DNA of 64,000 nt from Fibrobacter sp. UWB10 (GCF_900182935.1 NZ_FXUE01000005.1:1-64000); one strand, 5' to 3'. Positions 46,586 to 54,845 are shown, counted from the stretch's first letter. Made by a program: numbers and translations. Notes: generated from the sequence alone by a model not told the origin.

Positions 46586-48559
46586 CTAAATCTTCCACAT
46601 CGGGCGGCGCTTGCGCACATCCACGAGCATGCGAATTTCAGAGGCAAGCGACGAGTAGTCCATCAACTCTTCTACAGAACACGGCATGCGGTAGCACCAG
46701 TTAGAGCCACCCACCGTACCCGGCACATTCACGCGTTCTTCTTCGGGCGCGCACTTGGTCAAGCTAGCCGAAAGAGCGAAGTAGTCTTGCACCGGCAAAA
46801 TGCAGAACAAGCTGTTCGCCGTATACACATGGCTCAAAATCAAACGTGCCACAGAAGGCGTCACCTCTTCAGGTGCATTGCCCGGCAGGTGTGCATGCGA
46901 CCAGTACAGGTTGCGGTCAAAGTCAGGTTCCTTCCAGAGTCCACGCAGGCTAGAGGTATCGTGGCAACTCGTGGCGCATACAGACAGGCGCGGGTATTCG
47001 TCCATTTCATAGTACGGCGAATACGGAGCATTCCAATTGCGGGCCCAGCGTTCAATGCGCAGCGACAGGATGTTGAGCTTTTTGAGCACGGCAGGCACGC
47101 AAGGCGGCACGGCACCCAAGTCTTCGGCGCAGACCAGCATATCGGTTTCCTGCGAAAGCACGGTCAAGAGCTTGGTGGCATTGGCATCCCACAAGCCATT
47201 CTGGGAATTTTCGTTTTCCTTGATCAGGTTACGCAGCTTTTCCTGTTCGTAATCCGGCAAGGTAAAGAGCACCGGAGCATTGTACCAGTACCAATACGGG
47301 TAGAAATTGTTTTCGTCGCCCGAGGGCACAAACACGCGGTTCCAGTAAACCTTGAGCAGCTTGTCCTTGACTTCTTGCGGTTCGTTCAAGCCAAGGATAC
47401 CCTTTTCGGAACTGAATTCCGGCTTCAAGATAAAGCGACCCGGATGACCTTCGAGTTCGGTAAAGCAAACCGGAACCAAGCGGTCGGTATCGCCACCCAA
47501 GAAATCGCGCAACTGGTCGTAGCCGTAATTCGGACGGCGCAGGTATTCAAGCGTTTCGCGCATAAAGCCCGCAGCAGCGAGCTTGTCATACGTGAGCGGC
47601 ACGCACGGGTTAAAGTAACCCAGAATGCCCGTCACTTCTTGCTGCGGAATCGACCAAATGCGGAAGAATCCAAGCACGTGGTCAATGCGGTAAGCATGGT
47701 AGAACTTGCTTGCCTGAGCCAAGCGACGGCGCCACCATACAAAGTTGTCCTTTTCAATCACGTCCCAACGGTAAGTCGGGAATCCCCAGTTCTGGCCGGT
47801 GTAGCTGAACATGTCAGGAGGAGCGCCAGCGCGGTCATCCAGCGAGAAGTACTTGCGGTCGGCCCACACGTCGGCGCTGTCTTCGTTAATCAGAATAGGA
47901 ATGTCACCCTTCAGGCGGATTCCCATCTTGGAAACTTCGGCAACTGCGGCGCTGAACTGTTTTTCAGCTTCGAACTGCATCCAAGCCTGGAACAGGTTGT
48001 CCTTCAGGAACTTTTTCCAGAGGGCATCAATATCCTTCGCTGTCGGGTCGCGGTAATTTTTCCAGTCCTTCCAGCTTCTTTCGTCGTTCTGAGCCTTGAG
48101 GGTGCAGTACACGCAATACGGCTTTGCCCAAGTATTGTCGTCTATCCAGCGCTGCAACACCTTATCTTTTTTCAGGTCGTCATAACGGTTGTCAAAAATC
48201 TTGCGCAGAATCAGGCGCTTCCAAGTCGAAATATTGTAGTAGTCGATCTTGCCGTACTTTTCAAAATCGGCCTTGCCCGCCTGGATTTCATCTTCGTATT
48301 CCGAAGAACCTTCCACCGACTGCACGTTAATGAACACCGGATTCAAGGCAAAAGCACTGCGGGCGCTATAGGGGCTCGATTCGGCGCCCGTATCGTTCAC
48401 CGGCAAAAGCTGAATAATATTGAAATCACAAAAAGCGGTCCAACGGGCAAACGGAATCAGGTCCAAAAATTCGCCGATACCAATGCTCTGCTTGCTATAA
48501 AGGCTAAAGAGGGGAACGGCCACGCCGCTCTGGAAAAATGAAATGTCACCGTAACGCAT
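46586..48559 (-). CDS. malQ: 4-alpha-glucanotransferase (amylomaltase)
   Basis: 657 aa, GH77. It transfers alpha-1,4-glucan segments between maltodextrins in the cytoplasm. Visible: 'QLLPVNDTGAESSPYSARSAFALNPVFI' (about 54-80), 'LKGDIPILINEDSADVWAD' near 215, 'YRIDHVLGFFRIW' with the nucleophile Asp near 295, 'CAEDLGAVPPCVP' near 476 and 'SCHDTSSLRGLW' near 535. Length is longer than bacterial 500-aa forms and close to plant/E. coli-type enzymes. With the GH13 gene it forms an alpha-glucan-turnover pair, consistent with glycogen storage in Fibrobacter. Confidence 0.93.
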   Translation of the reverse strand: MRYGDISFFQSGVAVPLFSLYSKQSIGIGEFLDLIPFARWTAFCDFNIIQLLPVNDTGAESSPYSARSAFALNPVFINVQSVEGSSEYEDEIQAGKADFEKYGKIDYYNISTWKRLILRKIFDNRYDDLKKDKVLQRWIDDNTWAKPYCVYCTLKAQNDERSWKDWKNYRDPTAKDIDALWKKFLKDNLFQAWMQFEAEKQFSAAVAEVSKMGIRLKGDIPILINEDSADVWADRKYFSLDDRAGAPPDMFSYTGQNWGFPTYRWDVIEKDNFVWWRRRLAQASKFYHAYRIDHVLGFFRIWSIPQQEVTGILGYFNPCVPLTYDKLAAAGFMRETLEYLRRPNYGYDQLRDFLGGDTDRLVPVCFTELEGHPGRFILKPEFSSEKGILGLNEPQEVKDKLLKVYWNRVFVPSGDENNFYPYWYWYNAPVLFTLPDYEQEKLRNLIKENENSQNGLWDANATKLLTVLSQETDMLVCAEDLGAVPPCVPAVLKKLNILSLRIERWARNWNAPYSPYYEMDEYPRLSVCATSCHDTSSLRGLWKEPDFDRNLYWSHAHLPGNAPEEVTPSVARLILSHVYTANSLFCILPVQDYFALSASLTKCAPEEERVNVPGTVGGSNWCYRMPCSVEELMDYSSLASEIRMLVDVRKRRPMWKI

Positions 48560-48613
48560 GGTGTAAATTTAGTTTTTCGACAAAAATCTTAAATGGGCAA
48601 CGAAAGAAATTGC

Positions 48614-48648
48614 ATAAAAAAAACCTTCCCGTAAGATTTACAGGAAGG
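48614..48648 (-). terminator. Intrinsic terminator of the AlkD-like gene
   Basis: An 11-bp stem (48624-48634 with 48638-48648, one G-U pair), 3-nt loop, and a T8 run on the minus strand. Confidence 0.9.
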
Positions 48649-48675
48649 CTGCTTAAAAGTTGTTTCTTTTTTCGT

Positions 48676-49338
48676 TTAGATCAGGCGGAGGATTTCCTGG
48701 GCAGTCTGTTCGGCAAAGGTGTTATCTTGCACAAAGCGACGAACCTCGGTCGGGTTGATTCGGGCGTATTCCGAAAGGGCGCGACCGATACCATTCCTGA
48801 TGTAGTAATCGTCATCCTTGGCGCAAGTCAGGCAGAACTGTCTGAGCAGCGGCCAGTCGGTACGATCCTTGTACTGAATCTGGAAAATGATTGCGCTACG
48901 GCGTACCCACACGTTCGGGTCGCGAATCCAGGAGGCAATCTTGGAACGGAGCGCCGGGAGGCGGAGAGCCAAGTCACCCAGGACGCAAGCGGCGAGCGTA
49001 TCGACGGTATCGCGCCAAGCACGGGTCTTAATTAACTTTTTAAGGAAGGCAAGGTGCTGTCCACCGAGCAGGACTCTGTGGCGGAACAGGTAGTCACAAG
49101 CCGCATACTGGATTTCACGATACGGCTGCGCCCACATGTCCTCGACCCTGGCCACCAATTCGTCACCGTCTTTCGGCGGGTACTTGTCGAATATGGGGTA
49201 GGTCACCTCGCGGCGGGGAACAAGGCGAATTCCAAGGAAATCGAACTGTTCTCGAGCCTTCTTAGACATTTCATGTGCTTCCTCTTCATTAGAGATAGCA
49301 CGGAGAGCAAGTAATATTTCTTGAGTAAACCGAAGCAT
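48676..49338 (-). CDS. AlkD-like DNA alkylation-repair HEAT-repeat protein
   Basis: 220 aa from ATG 49338. The HEAT-like repeats match the DNA-alkylation-repair (AlkD/AlkC) family: 'REIQYAACDYLFRH', 'TRAWRDTVDTLAACVLG' with the Trp and Asp in the positions used by AlkD to hold the damaged base, 'DPNVWVRRSAIIFQI', and 'KDDDYYIRNGIGRALSEYARINPTEVRRFV' across about 178-207. AlkD excises cationic alkylated purines without base flipping. No clear RBS, so the exact start is uncertain. Divergent from the AT-hook gene. Confidence 0.85.
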   Translation of the reverse strand: MLRFTQEILLALRAISNEEEAHEMSKKAREQFDFLGIRLVPRREVTYPIFDKYPPKDGDELVARVEDMWAQPYREIQYAACDYLFRHRVLLGGQHLAFLKKLIKTRAWRDTVDTLAACVLGDLALRLPALRSKIASWIRDPNVWVRRSAIIFQIQYKDRTDWPLLRQFCLTCAKDDDYYIRNGIGRALSEYARINPTEVRRFVQDNTFAEQTAQEILRLI

Positions 49339-49487
49339 GTATAACAAAAATAGTCCAAAAAAAATTTTTTTTCTAGGTCTTGACAAGCATTTTTTTCAAT
49401 TTTTTTTAAATTTGGGTCGCATTTTTTACAATAAATCGACTTTTTCCACTCTTGACAAGCCTGCAAAGGGCAAAAAAATCGGGTTTT

Positions 49488-50138
49488 ATGGATCAGAATT
49501 TGTCTAATATCGCGCTCCAAATCATCGAAGTTCCGCCGGAACTCCGCGGCCTCACCGACGAAGAAATCATCCAGAATTCCGAAAAAATCAGGAAGGATTT
49601 TAACGGCAAGCGTAAGAACGGAGCCGCCAGGCCCTCCAAGAAAGACCGCCTTGCCCAGAAGCAGCAGAAGGAATACCAAGAAGCCCAGAACATCGCAAAC
49701 GAGATTTTCGGTTCGATTCCCAAGCAGAGCGACTTGTACTTCAAGCCCAAGACCGCCCTCCCGGGAATCCCGGCATTGAGCGAACTTTCGCCCGAAAAGC
49801 AGAAGATGCTGAGCTCCGCCTTCACGCAAGAAAGCCCGAGTTTTTCGAGCTACAAGCTTAAAGAAGCGACCTTGAACAGCGCCCCCAAGTCCATGATTTC
49901 GGAAACCCCGAAGCCCGCCTCGGGCCGCGTGCTCAAGGCATCGTTCGGCTCCAAGGGTGGCGACAAACCCAAGGCCGTGATTGTGTCGGCCGCAGACCTC
50001 GCCAAGCAAAAGGCCGAAGAACGCGCAAAGAAGATTCAGGATTTCTTTAAGGCCAAGCACCCAGAAGCAACCACCATGCCCGACGGCGCACCCATCAAGC
50101 GCGGCCGTGGCCGCCCGAGAAAGAATCCGATTGTTTAA
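49488..50138 (+). CDS. Basic hypothetical protein with C-terminal AT-hook
   Basis: 216 aa from ATG 49488; weak RBS. The N-terminus (IEVPPELRGLTDEEIIQ) looks folded. The rest is Lys/Ala/Pro-rich and probably disordered, with a helical Lys/Glu stretch ('AKQKAEERAKKIQDFFKAKH' about 175-195). It ends in KRGRGRPRKNPIV, a canonical AT-hook (GRP core) for the DNA minor groove. A nucleoid-associated or DNA-targeting role is inferred. Two TTGACAAGC copies (49380, 49452) lie upstream. Family not recognised. Confidence 0.65.
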   Translation: MDQNLSNIALQIIEVPPELRGLTDEEIIQNSEKIRKDFNGKRKNGAARPSKKDRLAQKQQKEYQEAQNIANEIFGSIPKQSDLYFKPKTALPGIPALSELSPEKQKMLSSAFTQESPSFSSYKLKEATLNSAPKSMISETPKPASGRVLKASFGSKGGDKPKAVIVSAADLAKQKAEERAKKIQDFFKAKHPEATTMPDGAPIKRGRGRPRKNPIV

Positions 50139-50272
50139 AGCTACAGACCGTTCGGCTCTATAGCATTCATAAAATGTGGCATAGCCTCACTCTCGCAACC
50201 GCCCCAGCTTAACGCCTGGGGCTTTGTTGCTCACGAATACCGCTCAATTCTACAGCGATTACAAACAAAATC

Positions 50273-50305
50273 AAAAAACTCCTTCTCGGGGTGAGAAGGA
50301 GTTTT
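50273..50305 (-). terminator. Intrinsic terminator of tRNA-Cys
   Basis: Perfect 9-bp stem CTCCTTCTC (50279-50287) / GAGAAGGAG (50293-50301), 5-nt loop, T6 run on the minus strand, directly after the tRNA. Confidence 0.9.
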
Positions 50306-50309
50306 GAGA

Positions 50310-50381
50310 GGCAACGATCAGACTCGAACTGATGAATAAGGCTTTTGCAGAGCCGCCCCTTACCAACTTGGGTACGTCGCC
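50310..50381 (-). tRNA. tRNA-Cys (anticodon GCA)
   Basis: 72 nt, full cloverleaf by hand. Acceptor GGCGACG/CGTTGCC (one G-U), 3-bp D-stem, anticodon arm GGCT-CTGCAAA-AGCC with anticodon GCA and a C-U mismatch at 27-43, variable loop of 5, T-arm ATCAG-TTCGAGT-CTGAT. The discriminator base is U, the identity element expected for tRNA-Cys. The CCA end is not encoded. Confidence 0.95.
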
Positions 50382-50393
50382 AAAGTGAAACGC

Positions 50394-50422
50394 AATATAG
50401 GTAATTTTATTCCCTTTTTCAA
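50394..50422 (-). promoter_or_regulatory. Promoter of tRNA-Cys
   Basis: Minus strand: TTGAAA (50422-50417), 17-bp spacer, TATATT (50399-50394), 12 bases before the mature tRNA 5' end. Confidence 0.7.
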
Positions 50423-50463
50423 GGGCAAACCGGGCATTTTTTGCATTTTTTTATCTTTTACGC

Positions 50464-50976
50464 ATGGCAAAACCCGCTTTCAAGGTCAGGTTCAAGGCAT
50501 TTCTTGTAACCCTCTGGATTAAAAGCCTTCGTATCAGGCTCAAAACGCCCGAGTCGTTTGCTCCGGGAATCCTTGGAGTGTGGCATAAAGATCTACTCGC
50601 GAGTGCCGCCGCCTTTAAAAACTGGGGCGTGCACACACTCGTTTCAGAGTCCAGCGACGGTGACTTATTCGCGACCATCGTACAAAATCTAGGCTACAGT
50701 GTCACACGCGGGTCGAGCACCCACGGCGCCACCAACGTGCGTCACCTACTTGCACCGCTCCGCGACGGCCGCTTTGTAGGCATGGCTCTCGATGGCCCTC
50801 GCGGACCGGCAGGTGTAGTCAAAAAAGGCTCGCTCTGGCTTTCCAAAACAAGCAACACTCCCCTATGGCAAATCAGCGCCAAGTACGGTGCGCACATCAC
50901 GCTAAAAACATGGGATAAATTTGTTCTGCCCCTGCCTCTGACACGTATTGACATCGAAATTAAATTATCTTTGTGA
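50464..50976 (+). CDS. DUF374 lysophospholipid-acyltransferase-like protein
   Basis: 170 aa. It matches the DUF374 family, distant relatives of LPLAT/LpxL acyltransferases: 'ILGVWHKDLLASAAAF' (the His-x-x-x motif region, about 36-51), 'LVSESSDGDLFATIVQNLGY', 'VTRGSSTHGATNVRHLL', and 'GMALDGPRGPAGVVKKGSLWLSKTSNTPLWQI' across about 102-135. Somewhat shorter than the usual 200-220 residues, lacking part of the C-terminal region. Probably membrane-associated and acting on lipid A or a related lipid; substrate unknown. Confidence 0.82.
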   Translation: MAKPAFKVRFKAFLVTLWIKSLRIRLKTPESFAPGILGVWHKDLLASAAAFKNWGVHTLVSESSDGDLFATIVQNLGYSVTRGSSTHGATNVRHLLAPLRDGRFVGMALDGPRGPAGVVKKGSLWLSKTSNTPLWQISAKYGAHITLKTWDKFVLPLPLTRIDIEIKLSL

Positions 50977-51021
50977 CTGCAAATAAACCAAGGTGATAAC
51001 TTATTAACTAAGGAATGAATC

Positions 51022-51669
51022 GTGATTTTAATGCCCCCGAAATTTGTCGCCTTCGACCTTGAAACTACAGGTCTTAACAACCAGAAAGATGAAATCATTG
51101 AAATCGGTGCAGTCAAGTTCACCGTAGAAACAAAGAACGGCAAAGTCGTGCCCAAGCTGCTTGGCGAACTCGAAACATTCGTGAAGCCGAACATGATGAT
51201 TCCGGCCGAAGCCTCCGCCGTGAACCACATTTACGACAGCGACGTGCAAGACGCCCCCGCCGTTGGCGATGCCATCAAGAAGTTCACCGAATTCTGCGGC
51301 CAGAGCTCTATTCTGCTCGCTCACAACGCAAACTTCGACGCAAGTTTTTTGCGCGTGGCCTACAAGAACAACCCGCAGCTCGTGCCCGGCAACCCGGTCA
51401 TCGACTCCCTCGCTATTTCTAAGGCAATTCTCCCTGAAGCCAGCTCCCACAAGCTCGGCATTCTGGCCAACATGTTCCAGCGCCGCGACGAAATCAGCAT
51501 GAAGATCGAATCCGACAAGATGCACCGCGCTGTTTACGACTGCTTGATGCTCATGGAAGTGTTCGTGGCACTGCTCCGCCGCCGCTTCAAGGAAAAAGAC
51601 TGGGAAATGGCTTGCATCATGAAGAACATGGAAAAGTACAAGGGTATCCCCCAGTTCATCAACAAGTAA
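51022..51669 (+). CDS. DnaQ-like DEDDh 3'-5' exonuclease
   Basis: 215 aa from GTG 51022, favoured by AGGA seven bases upstream; an ATG three codons later lacks good spacing. Exo I 'FVAFDLETTGL' (Asp and Glu at about 11 and 13), Exo II 'LLAHNANFDASFL' near 98-110, Exo III 'HRAVYDCLML' (His and Asp, near 165-172) define a DEDDh proofreading-type exonuclease like the DNA polymerase III epsilon subunit. Whether it is the replicative epsilon subunit or a repair/RNase T-like enzyme cannot be told. Ends in a strong terminator. Confidence 0.9.
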   Translation: MILMPPKFVAFDLETTGLNNQKDEIIEIGAVKFTVETKNGKVVPKLLGELETFVKPNMMIPAEASAVNHIYDSDVQDAPAVGDAIKKFTEFCGQSSILLAHNANFDASFLRVAYKNNPQLVPGNPVIDSLAISKAILPEASSHKLGILANMFQRRDEISMKIESDKMHRAVYDCLMLMEVFVALLRRRFKEKDWEMACIMKNMEKYKGIPQFINK

Positions 51670-51692
51670 TTTTTCGCTAAAATTTCAAACGC

Positions 51693-51722
51693 ATGCGGAC
51701 ATTCATTTGTCCGCATTTTTTT
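51693..51722 (+). terminator. Intrinsic terminator of the exonuclease gene
   Basis: ATGCGGACA (51693-51701) / TGTCCGCAT (51708-51716), perfect 9-bp stem, 6-nt loop, long T-run. Confidence 0.9.
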
Positions 51723-51730
51723 TGTTATAA

Positions 51731-51764
51731 AAAAAGAACCGCCCCCGAAGGAGCGGCTTTTAAG
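51731..51764 (-). terminator. Intrinsic terminator of rplI
   Basis: Minus strand: GCCGCTCC, short loop, GGGGGCGG, followed by TTCTTTTTT; about 25 bases beyond the rplI stop. Stem slightly imperfect. Confidence 0.75.
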
Positions 51765-51787
51765 ATTTCTAGTGATTTAGAAAAAGC

Positions 51788-52237
51788 TTAGGCTTTTTCA
51801 GCAACCACCCAAACCTTGACCTGAGCTTCAACGTCGCTGAAGACCTTGATCGTCACGGTGTAAACACCGAGCTGCTTGATCGGTTCTTCGAGAGCAACCT
51901 GAGCACGGGTAACCTTAACGCCCTGCTTGGTGATAGCGTCAGCGATGTCAGAAGCGGTCACAGAACCGTACAGACGTTCGCCTTCCACAACGCGGCGTTC
52001 GAGGTTGACAGAAACCTGAGAAAGCTTGGCAGCCACATCGCCAGCGGCAGCGAGTTCCTTCTGGAACTGAGCTTCAACGGCAGCGCGGTTGTTTTCGATT
52101 TCAAGCTTGGCTTCCTTAGTAGCGCGAACAGCGAGCTTGCGCGGGAAAAGGTAGTTACGAGCATAGCCGTCCTTAACCTTCACGACGTCAAGCATCTTGC
52201 CCAAATGGGGGACATTAGCCTTAAGAATAATTTCCAT
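51788..52237 (-). CDS. rplI: 50S ribosomal protein L9
   Basis: 149 aa. The start MEIILKANVPHLGKMLDVVKVKDGYARNYL... (conserved Gly-Tyr-Ala-Arg-Asn-Tyr-Leu/Phe-Pro at about 24-32) is diagnostic for L9. A long central helix (residues about 40-75) connects it to the C-terminal rRNA-binding domain with 'LYGSVTASDIADAI'. Last gene of rpsF-rpsR-rplI, with AGGAGG upstream and its own terminator. Confidence 0.97.
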   Translation of the reverse strand: MEIILKANVPHLGKMLDVVKVKDGYARNYLFPRKLAVRATKEAKLEIENNRAAVEAQFQKELAAAGDVAAKLSQVSVNLERRVVEGERLYGSVTASDIADAITKQGVKVTRAQVALEEPIKQLGVYTVTIKVFSDVEAQVKVWVVAEKA

Positions 52238-52254
52238 AGTCTAGTTCCTCCTTA

Positions 52255-52506
52255 TTAGCGCAAGCTGTCCGAAACGAACGGGAGAATAGCCATCTGACGG
52301 GCACGCTTGATAGCTTCGTTCAGCATACGCTGATACTTGGCGGAGGTGCCAGAAATGCGGCGAGGAATGATCTTACCACGTTCAGAGATAAAGCGACGAA
52401 GAGTCTTTTCGTCCTTATAGTCAATGAACTTGATGTTGTTTTCCGTGAACCAGCAAGTCTTCTTGCGGCGGATACGGGTTGCCTGCTTCTTATCTTCAAA
52501 AGCCAT
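52255..52506 (-). CDS. rpsR: 30S ribosomal protein S18
   Basis: 83 aa. Conserved core '[43 protein letters not shown]' (about residues 18-61) typical of S18, which pairs with S6 on the 30S platform. The start overlaps the rpsF stop (TAATG), so it is translationally coupled. Single Cys near the start (KTCWF); no zinc-type CxxC pair. No ssb gene between rpsF and rpsR. Confidence 0.97.
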   Translation of the reverse strand: MAFEDKKQATRIRRKKTCWFTENNIKFIDYKDEKTLRRFISERGKIIPRRISGTSAKYQRMLNEAIKRARQMAILPFVSDSLR

Positions 52507-52877
52507 TATTCAGCCTCCCCTTCTTCTGCGTCAACCGGGATGATATCTTCGGTGGACTGGGTCTGAGTTTGGTCATAAACAATTTCGCTCATCGGATAAT
52601 CAGCGAGAGTCATCCAGCGGAGAACGTTTTCGTTCAGCTTAAGAGCGGCTTCCACAGAGGCGACCGTAGCGGCTTCAGCCTTGTAGTAGAAGATCACGTA
52701 AAAGCCATGCTGGCGCTTCTTGATGGTGTAAGCGAGCTTGCGCTTGCCCCAATCGTCGCGGCGGAGGATTTCGCCGTTGCCTTTGGTGATGTTGGCGGCG
52801 ATAGTCTCGATTTCAGCCTTGATAGCGTCGTCAGAGATCATAGCGTCGATGATCACCATCGTTTCGTATTGTCTCAT
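52506..52877 (-). CDS. rpsF: 30S ribosomal protein S6
   Basis: 123 aa. Opening '[19 protein letters not shown]', '[26 protein letters not shown]' and '[11 protein letters not shown]' are S6 hallmarks, followed by an acidic C-terminal tail (EEGEAE). First gene of the S6-S18-L9 operon with a recognisable promoter (52955-52983) and a structured leader of about 70 nt that may mediate feedback by S6:S18. Confidence 0.97.
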   Translation of the reverse strand: MRQYETMVIIDAMISDDAIKAEIETIAANITKGNGEILRRDDWGKRKLAYTIKKRQHGFYVIFYYKAEAATVASVEAALKLNENVLRWMTLADYPMSEIVYDQTQTQSTEDIIPVDAEEGEAE

Positions 52878-52901
52878 ATAATGAGTCCCTTTGGTCTATC
52901 G

Positions 52902-52946
52902 CCCGGGAAACCGACATTGGCCCCGGGAGGGTTCCGATAAAAATCG
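52902..52946 (-). promoter_or_regulatory. Structured 5' leader of rpsF, candidate S6:S18 autoregulatory element
   Basis: Two hairpins lie between promoter and start codon: CCGAT/ATCGG (52933-52946) and CCCGGG/CCCGGG (52902-52907 with 52922-52927). S6:S18 leader elements with hairpins are known in several phyla. The match here is by position and presence of hairpins only. Confidence 0.4.
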
Positions 52947-52954
52947 GTGCACCA

Positions 52955-52983
52955 AATATAGAAAAACGGGATTTAGGTGTCAA
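52955..52983 (-). promoter_or_regulatory. rpsF promoter
   Basis: Minus strand: TTGACA (52983-52978), exactly 17 bases, TATATT (52960-52955). Full consensus -35 box. Confidence 0.85.
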
Positions 52984-53003
52984 ACCTCGGAGGCAGGTCC
53001 ACC

Positions 53004-53834
53004 CTACGCTCCGAACTGAATACCCAGGAAAAAGGAGTTCGACCACCCGTCAATATCGTTGTTGAAGGTCTTGATTGCCCCTATTTCAAAAGAAATCCAG
53101 GTCGAACGAAGCGTACGCTTGGCCCACGGCCATACTTCGCGAAGGTTAAAGGCCACCCCCGGCACGACATTCAACAAGACCGCCTTCGAAAAGTTGTATT
53201 CCACATGGGCACCAGCAGTCAGCGACAAATACCGGGTCAAGTTATAGCCACCGCCAACACCGAGCCCAATCGAAAAGCCGTCCAATGTGAAAAGCCTCTG
53301 GCAATCATCGCTTTCGTCTATACCCAGAGAATCAGCAATCTCTTCGCCGTCGGATTCATCCCACCAATAACGTTCGTCTTTGTCCTTACTGGTTTTCTCG
53401 CCCTTGACCTGCTTTCTGAAAGCAGAAATACTCGTGTTTTCGAGTCCCATGAACGGTTCTACATAAAGGTCGAATTTATCGGAAGGCTTATGGAACCTCA
53501 AGTTCACGCGGTAACGTTGGTACATGACCATGGCGTCGCGGTCCAAGTCACCCCCGAAAAAGCGGACATCGGCACCGGCACTCACCCAATCGGAATAAAA
53601 ATATTCGATTTGCACCTGCCAAGCGCCCATGCAGTCGCATTCGTCCAGCGGGTCGTAAACACCAAAACCCATACCGAACGAAAGCCCCTGTTCCATGTAG
53701 GCAGTCTGCCCTGGCAAAGGGACCGTGGTAATTTCGGACAACTTATTCTCTGATTCAAGCGAATCTACGTCGTCTGCCGCAAACGAGGCAGACAACCCAA
53801 ATACAAGAACAATCAGCAAGAATAAGTAACGCAC
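53004..53834 (-). CDS. Outer-membrane beta-barrel protein (276 aa)
   Basis: Start GTG 53834. Signal peptide MRYLFLLIVLVFGLSASFA, then an acidic stretch and alternating strands rich in Tyr/Gly: 'VQIEYFYSDWVSAGADVRFFG', 'GIGLGVGGGYNLTRYLSLTAGAHVEYNF'-type segments (about residues 165-205) and a 'SNSFFLGIQFGA' end. Probably a small outer-membrane barrel of about eight to ten strands. A TAATAT box lies five to seven bases before the GTG, with no RBS. Function unknown. Confidence 0.65.
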   Translation of the reverse strand: MRYLFLLIVLVFGLSASFAADDVDSLESENKLSEITTVPLPGQTAYMEQGLSFGMGFGVYDPLDECDCMGAWQVQIEYFYSDWVSAGADVRFFGGDLDRDAMVMYQRYRVNLRFHKPSDKFDLYVEPFMGLENTSISAFRKQVKGEKTSKDKDERYWWDESDGEEIADSLGIDESDDCQRLFTLDGFSIGLGVGGGYNLTRYLSLTAGAHVEYNFSKAVLLNVVPGVAFNLREVWPWAKRTLRSTWISFEIGAIKTFNNDIDGWSNSFFLGIQFGA

Positions 53835-53839
53835 AACTG

Positions 53840-53876
53840 AATATTAGAAAAAACGCCCGGCAAGCCGGACGTTTTC
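53840..53876 (-). terminator. Terminator of the aldolase gene fused to the next -10 box
   Basis: Minus strand: ACGTCCGG, 4-nt loop, CCGGGCGT (one G-U), T6, then CTAATATT at 53847-53840, immediately before the GTG of the barrel gene. Confidence 0.75.
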
Positions 53877-53903
53877 ATCAAGGAATTCCCATGATGAACG
53901 ACG

Positions 53904-54845
53904 TTAGTCGTTCATCATATGATTATAGAACTTGGTGTAGTTGTCCTTGTCTTCGGTTTTACGGATGGCGATGGCGTCTTGCGGGTGGCGGTTCAGCATA
54001 CCCGTAATCATCTGCGGAATGATATAGCCCCATTCGTACTTTTCCTTAAGCGGCAAGAACAGTTCCTGGTAGGCATCGAGCACCGGACGCAGGTCGTACT
54101 TCGGGTTCTTCAAGAAACCGAGCAAGAGTTCGGTGGTGCAGTTACCAGCGCCACGGCCCATACCGGACACGGAACCGTCGAGGTAATCCACGTGGTCGAT
54201 GATAGCCTGAATCGTGTTGGAGAAGGCCAGCTGCTGGTTGTTGTGGCCATGGAAGCCAAACTTCTTGCCCTTCACGATACTGCGATAGCGGGTAATTTCC
54301 TTATCGATGTCTTCCTGGTAGAAGGCGCCGAAGCTGTCCACGAGGTAAAGCACGTCGGCCTTGCATTCTTCGTTCACCTGGTGCAGGGCTTCGTCCAGTT
54401 CCGGACCACGGTCACGGCTCACAGCCATGATGTTGAGGGTGGTTTCGTAACCCATGTCGTGGAAGGCATTCACCATTTCGATACCCTTGTCGATGTTCTT
54501 CACGTAGCTTGCCACGCGGAACATCTGGTACGGGCTTTCGCTAGCGGGCTTCACGGCGTCCATGTTCACGCGGCCCACGTCAGCCATCACAGCCATCTTA
54601 ATCTTGGAATCGATACCGTCTTTCACCTTCCAGAGCAGATCGTCATCGCAGAACTTCCACGGACCATATTCCTTGGGGTCAAAGAGATCCGGAGAGTTCT
54701 TGTAGCCCATTTCCATATAGTCCACACCAGCGGCAGACAGGAGGGTGTAAAGGCGACGCACAAATTCGAGGGAGAAGTCGTGCTTGTTGACCAAGCCACC
54801 ATCGCGGATGGTGCAGTCCAAAACTTTGATGCTTTCGTAGTACAT
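53904..54845 (-). CDS. HMG-CoA-lyase/DmpG-like aldolase-family protein
   Basis: 313 aa. TIM-barrel of the HMGL-like (DRE-TIM) superfamily: 'VLDCTIRDGG' (residues 8-17) with the Arg-Asp pair that binds metal and enolate, 'DYMEMGYKNS', 'LYLVDSFGAFY' and the metal-binding 'FGFHGHNNQQLAFSNT' (about 195-210), then 'GSVSGMGRGAGNCTTELLL'. Closest in pattern to 4-hydroxy-2-oxovalerate aldolase-like proteins found near polysaccharide or amino-acid genes. The usual partner acylating dehydrogenase is absent here. Weak RBS; REP-like copy C lies upstream. Confidence 0.78.
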   Translation of the reverse strand: MYYESIKVLDCTIRDGGLVNKHDFSLEFVRRLYTLLSAAGVDYMEMGYKNSPDLFDPKEYGPWKFCDDDLLWKVKDGIDSKIKMAVMADVGRVNMDAVKPASESPYQMFRVASYVKNIDKGIEMVNAFHDMGYETTLNIMAVSRDRGPELDEALHQVNEECKADVLYLVDSFGAFYQEDIDKEITRYRSIVKGKKFGFHGHNNQQLAFSNTIQAIIDHVDYLDGSVSGMGRGAGNCTTELLLGFLKNPKYDLRPVLDAYQELFLPLKEKYEWGYIIPQMITGMLNRHPQDAIAIRKTEDKDNYTKFYNHMMND

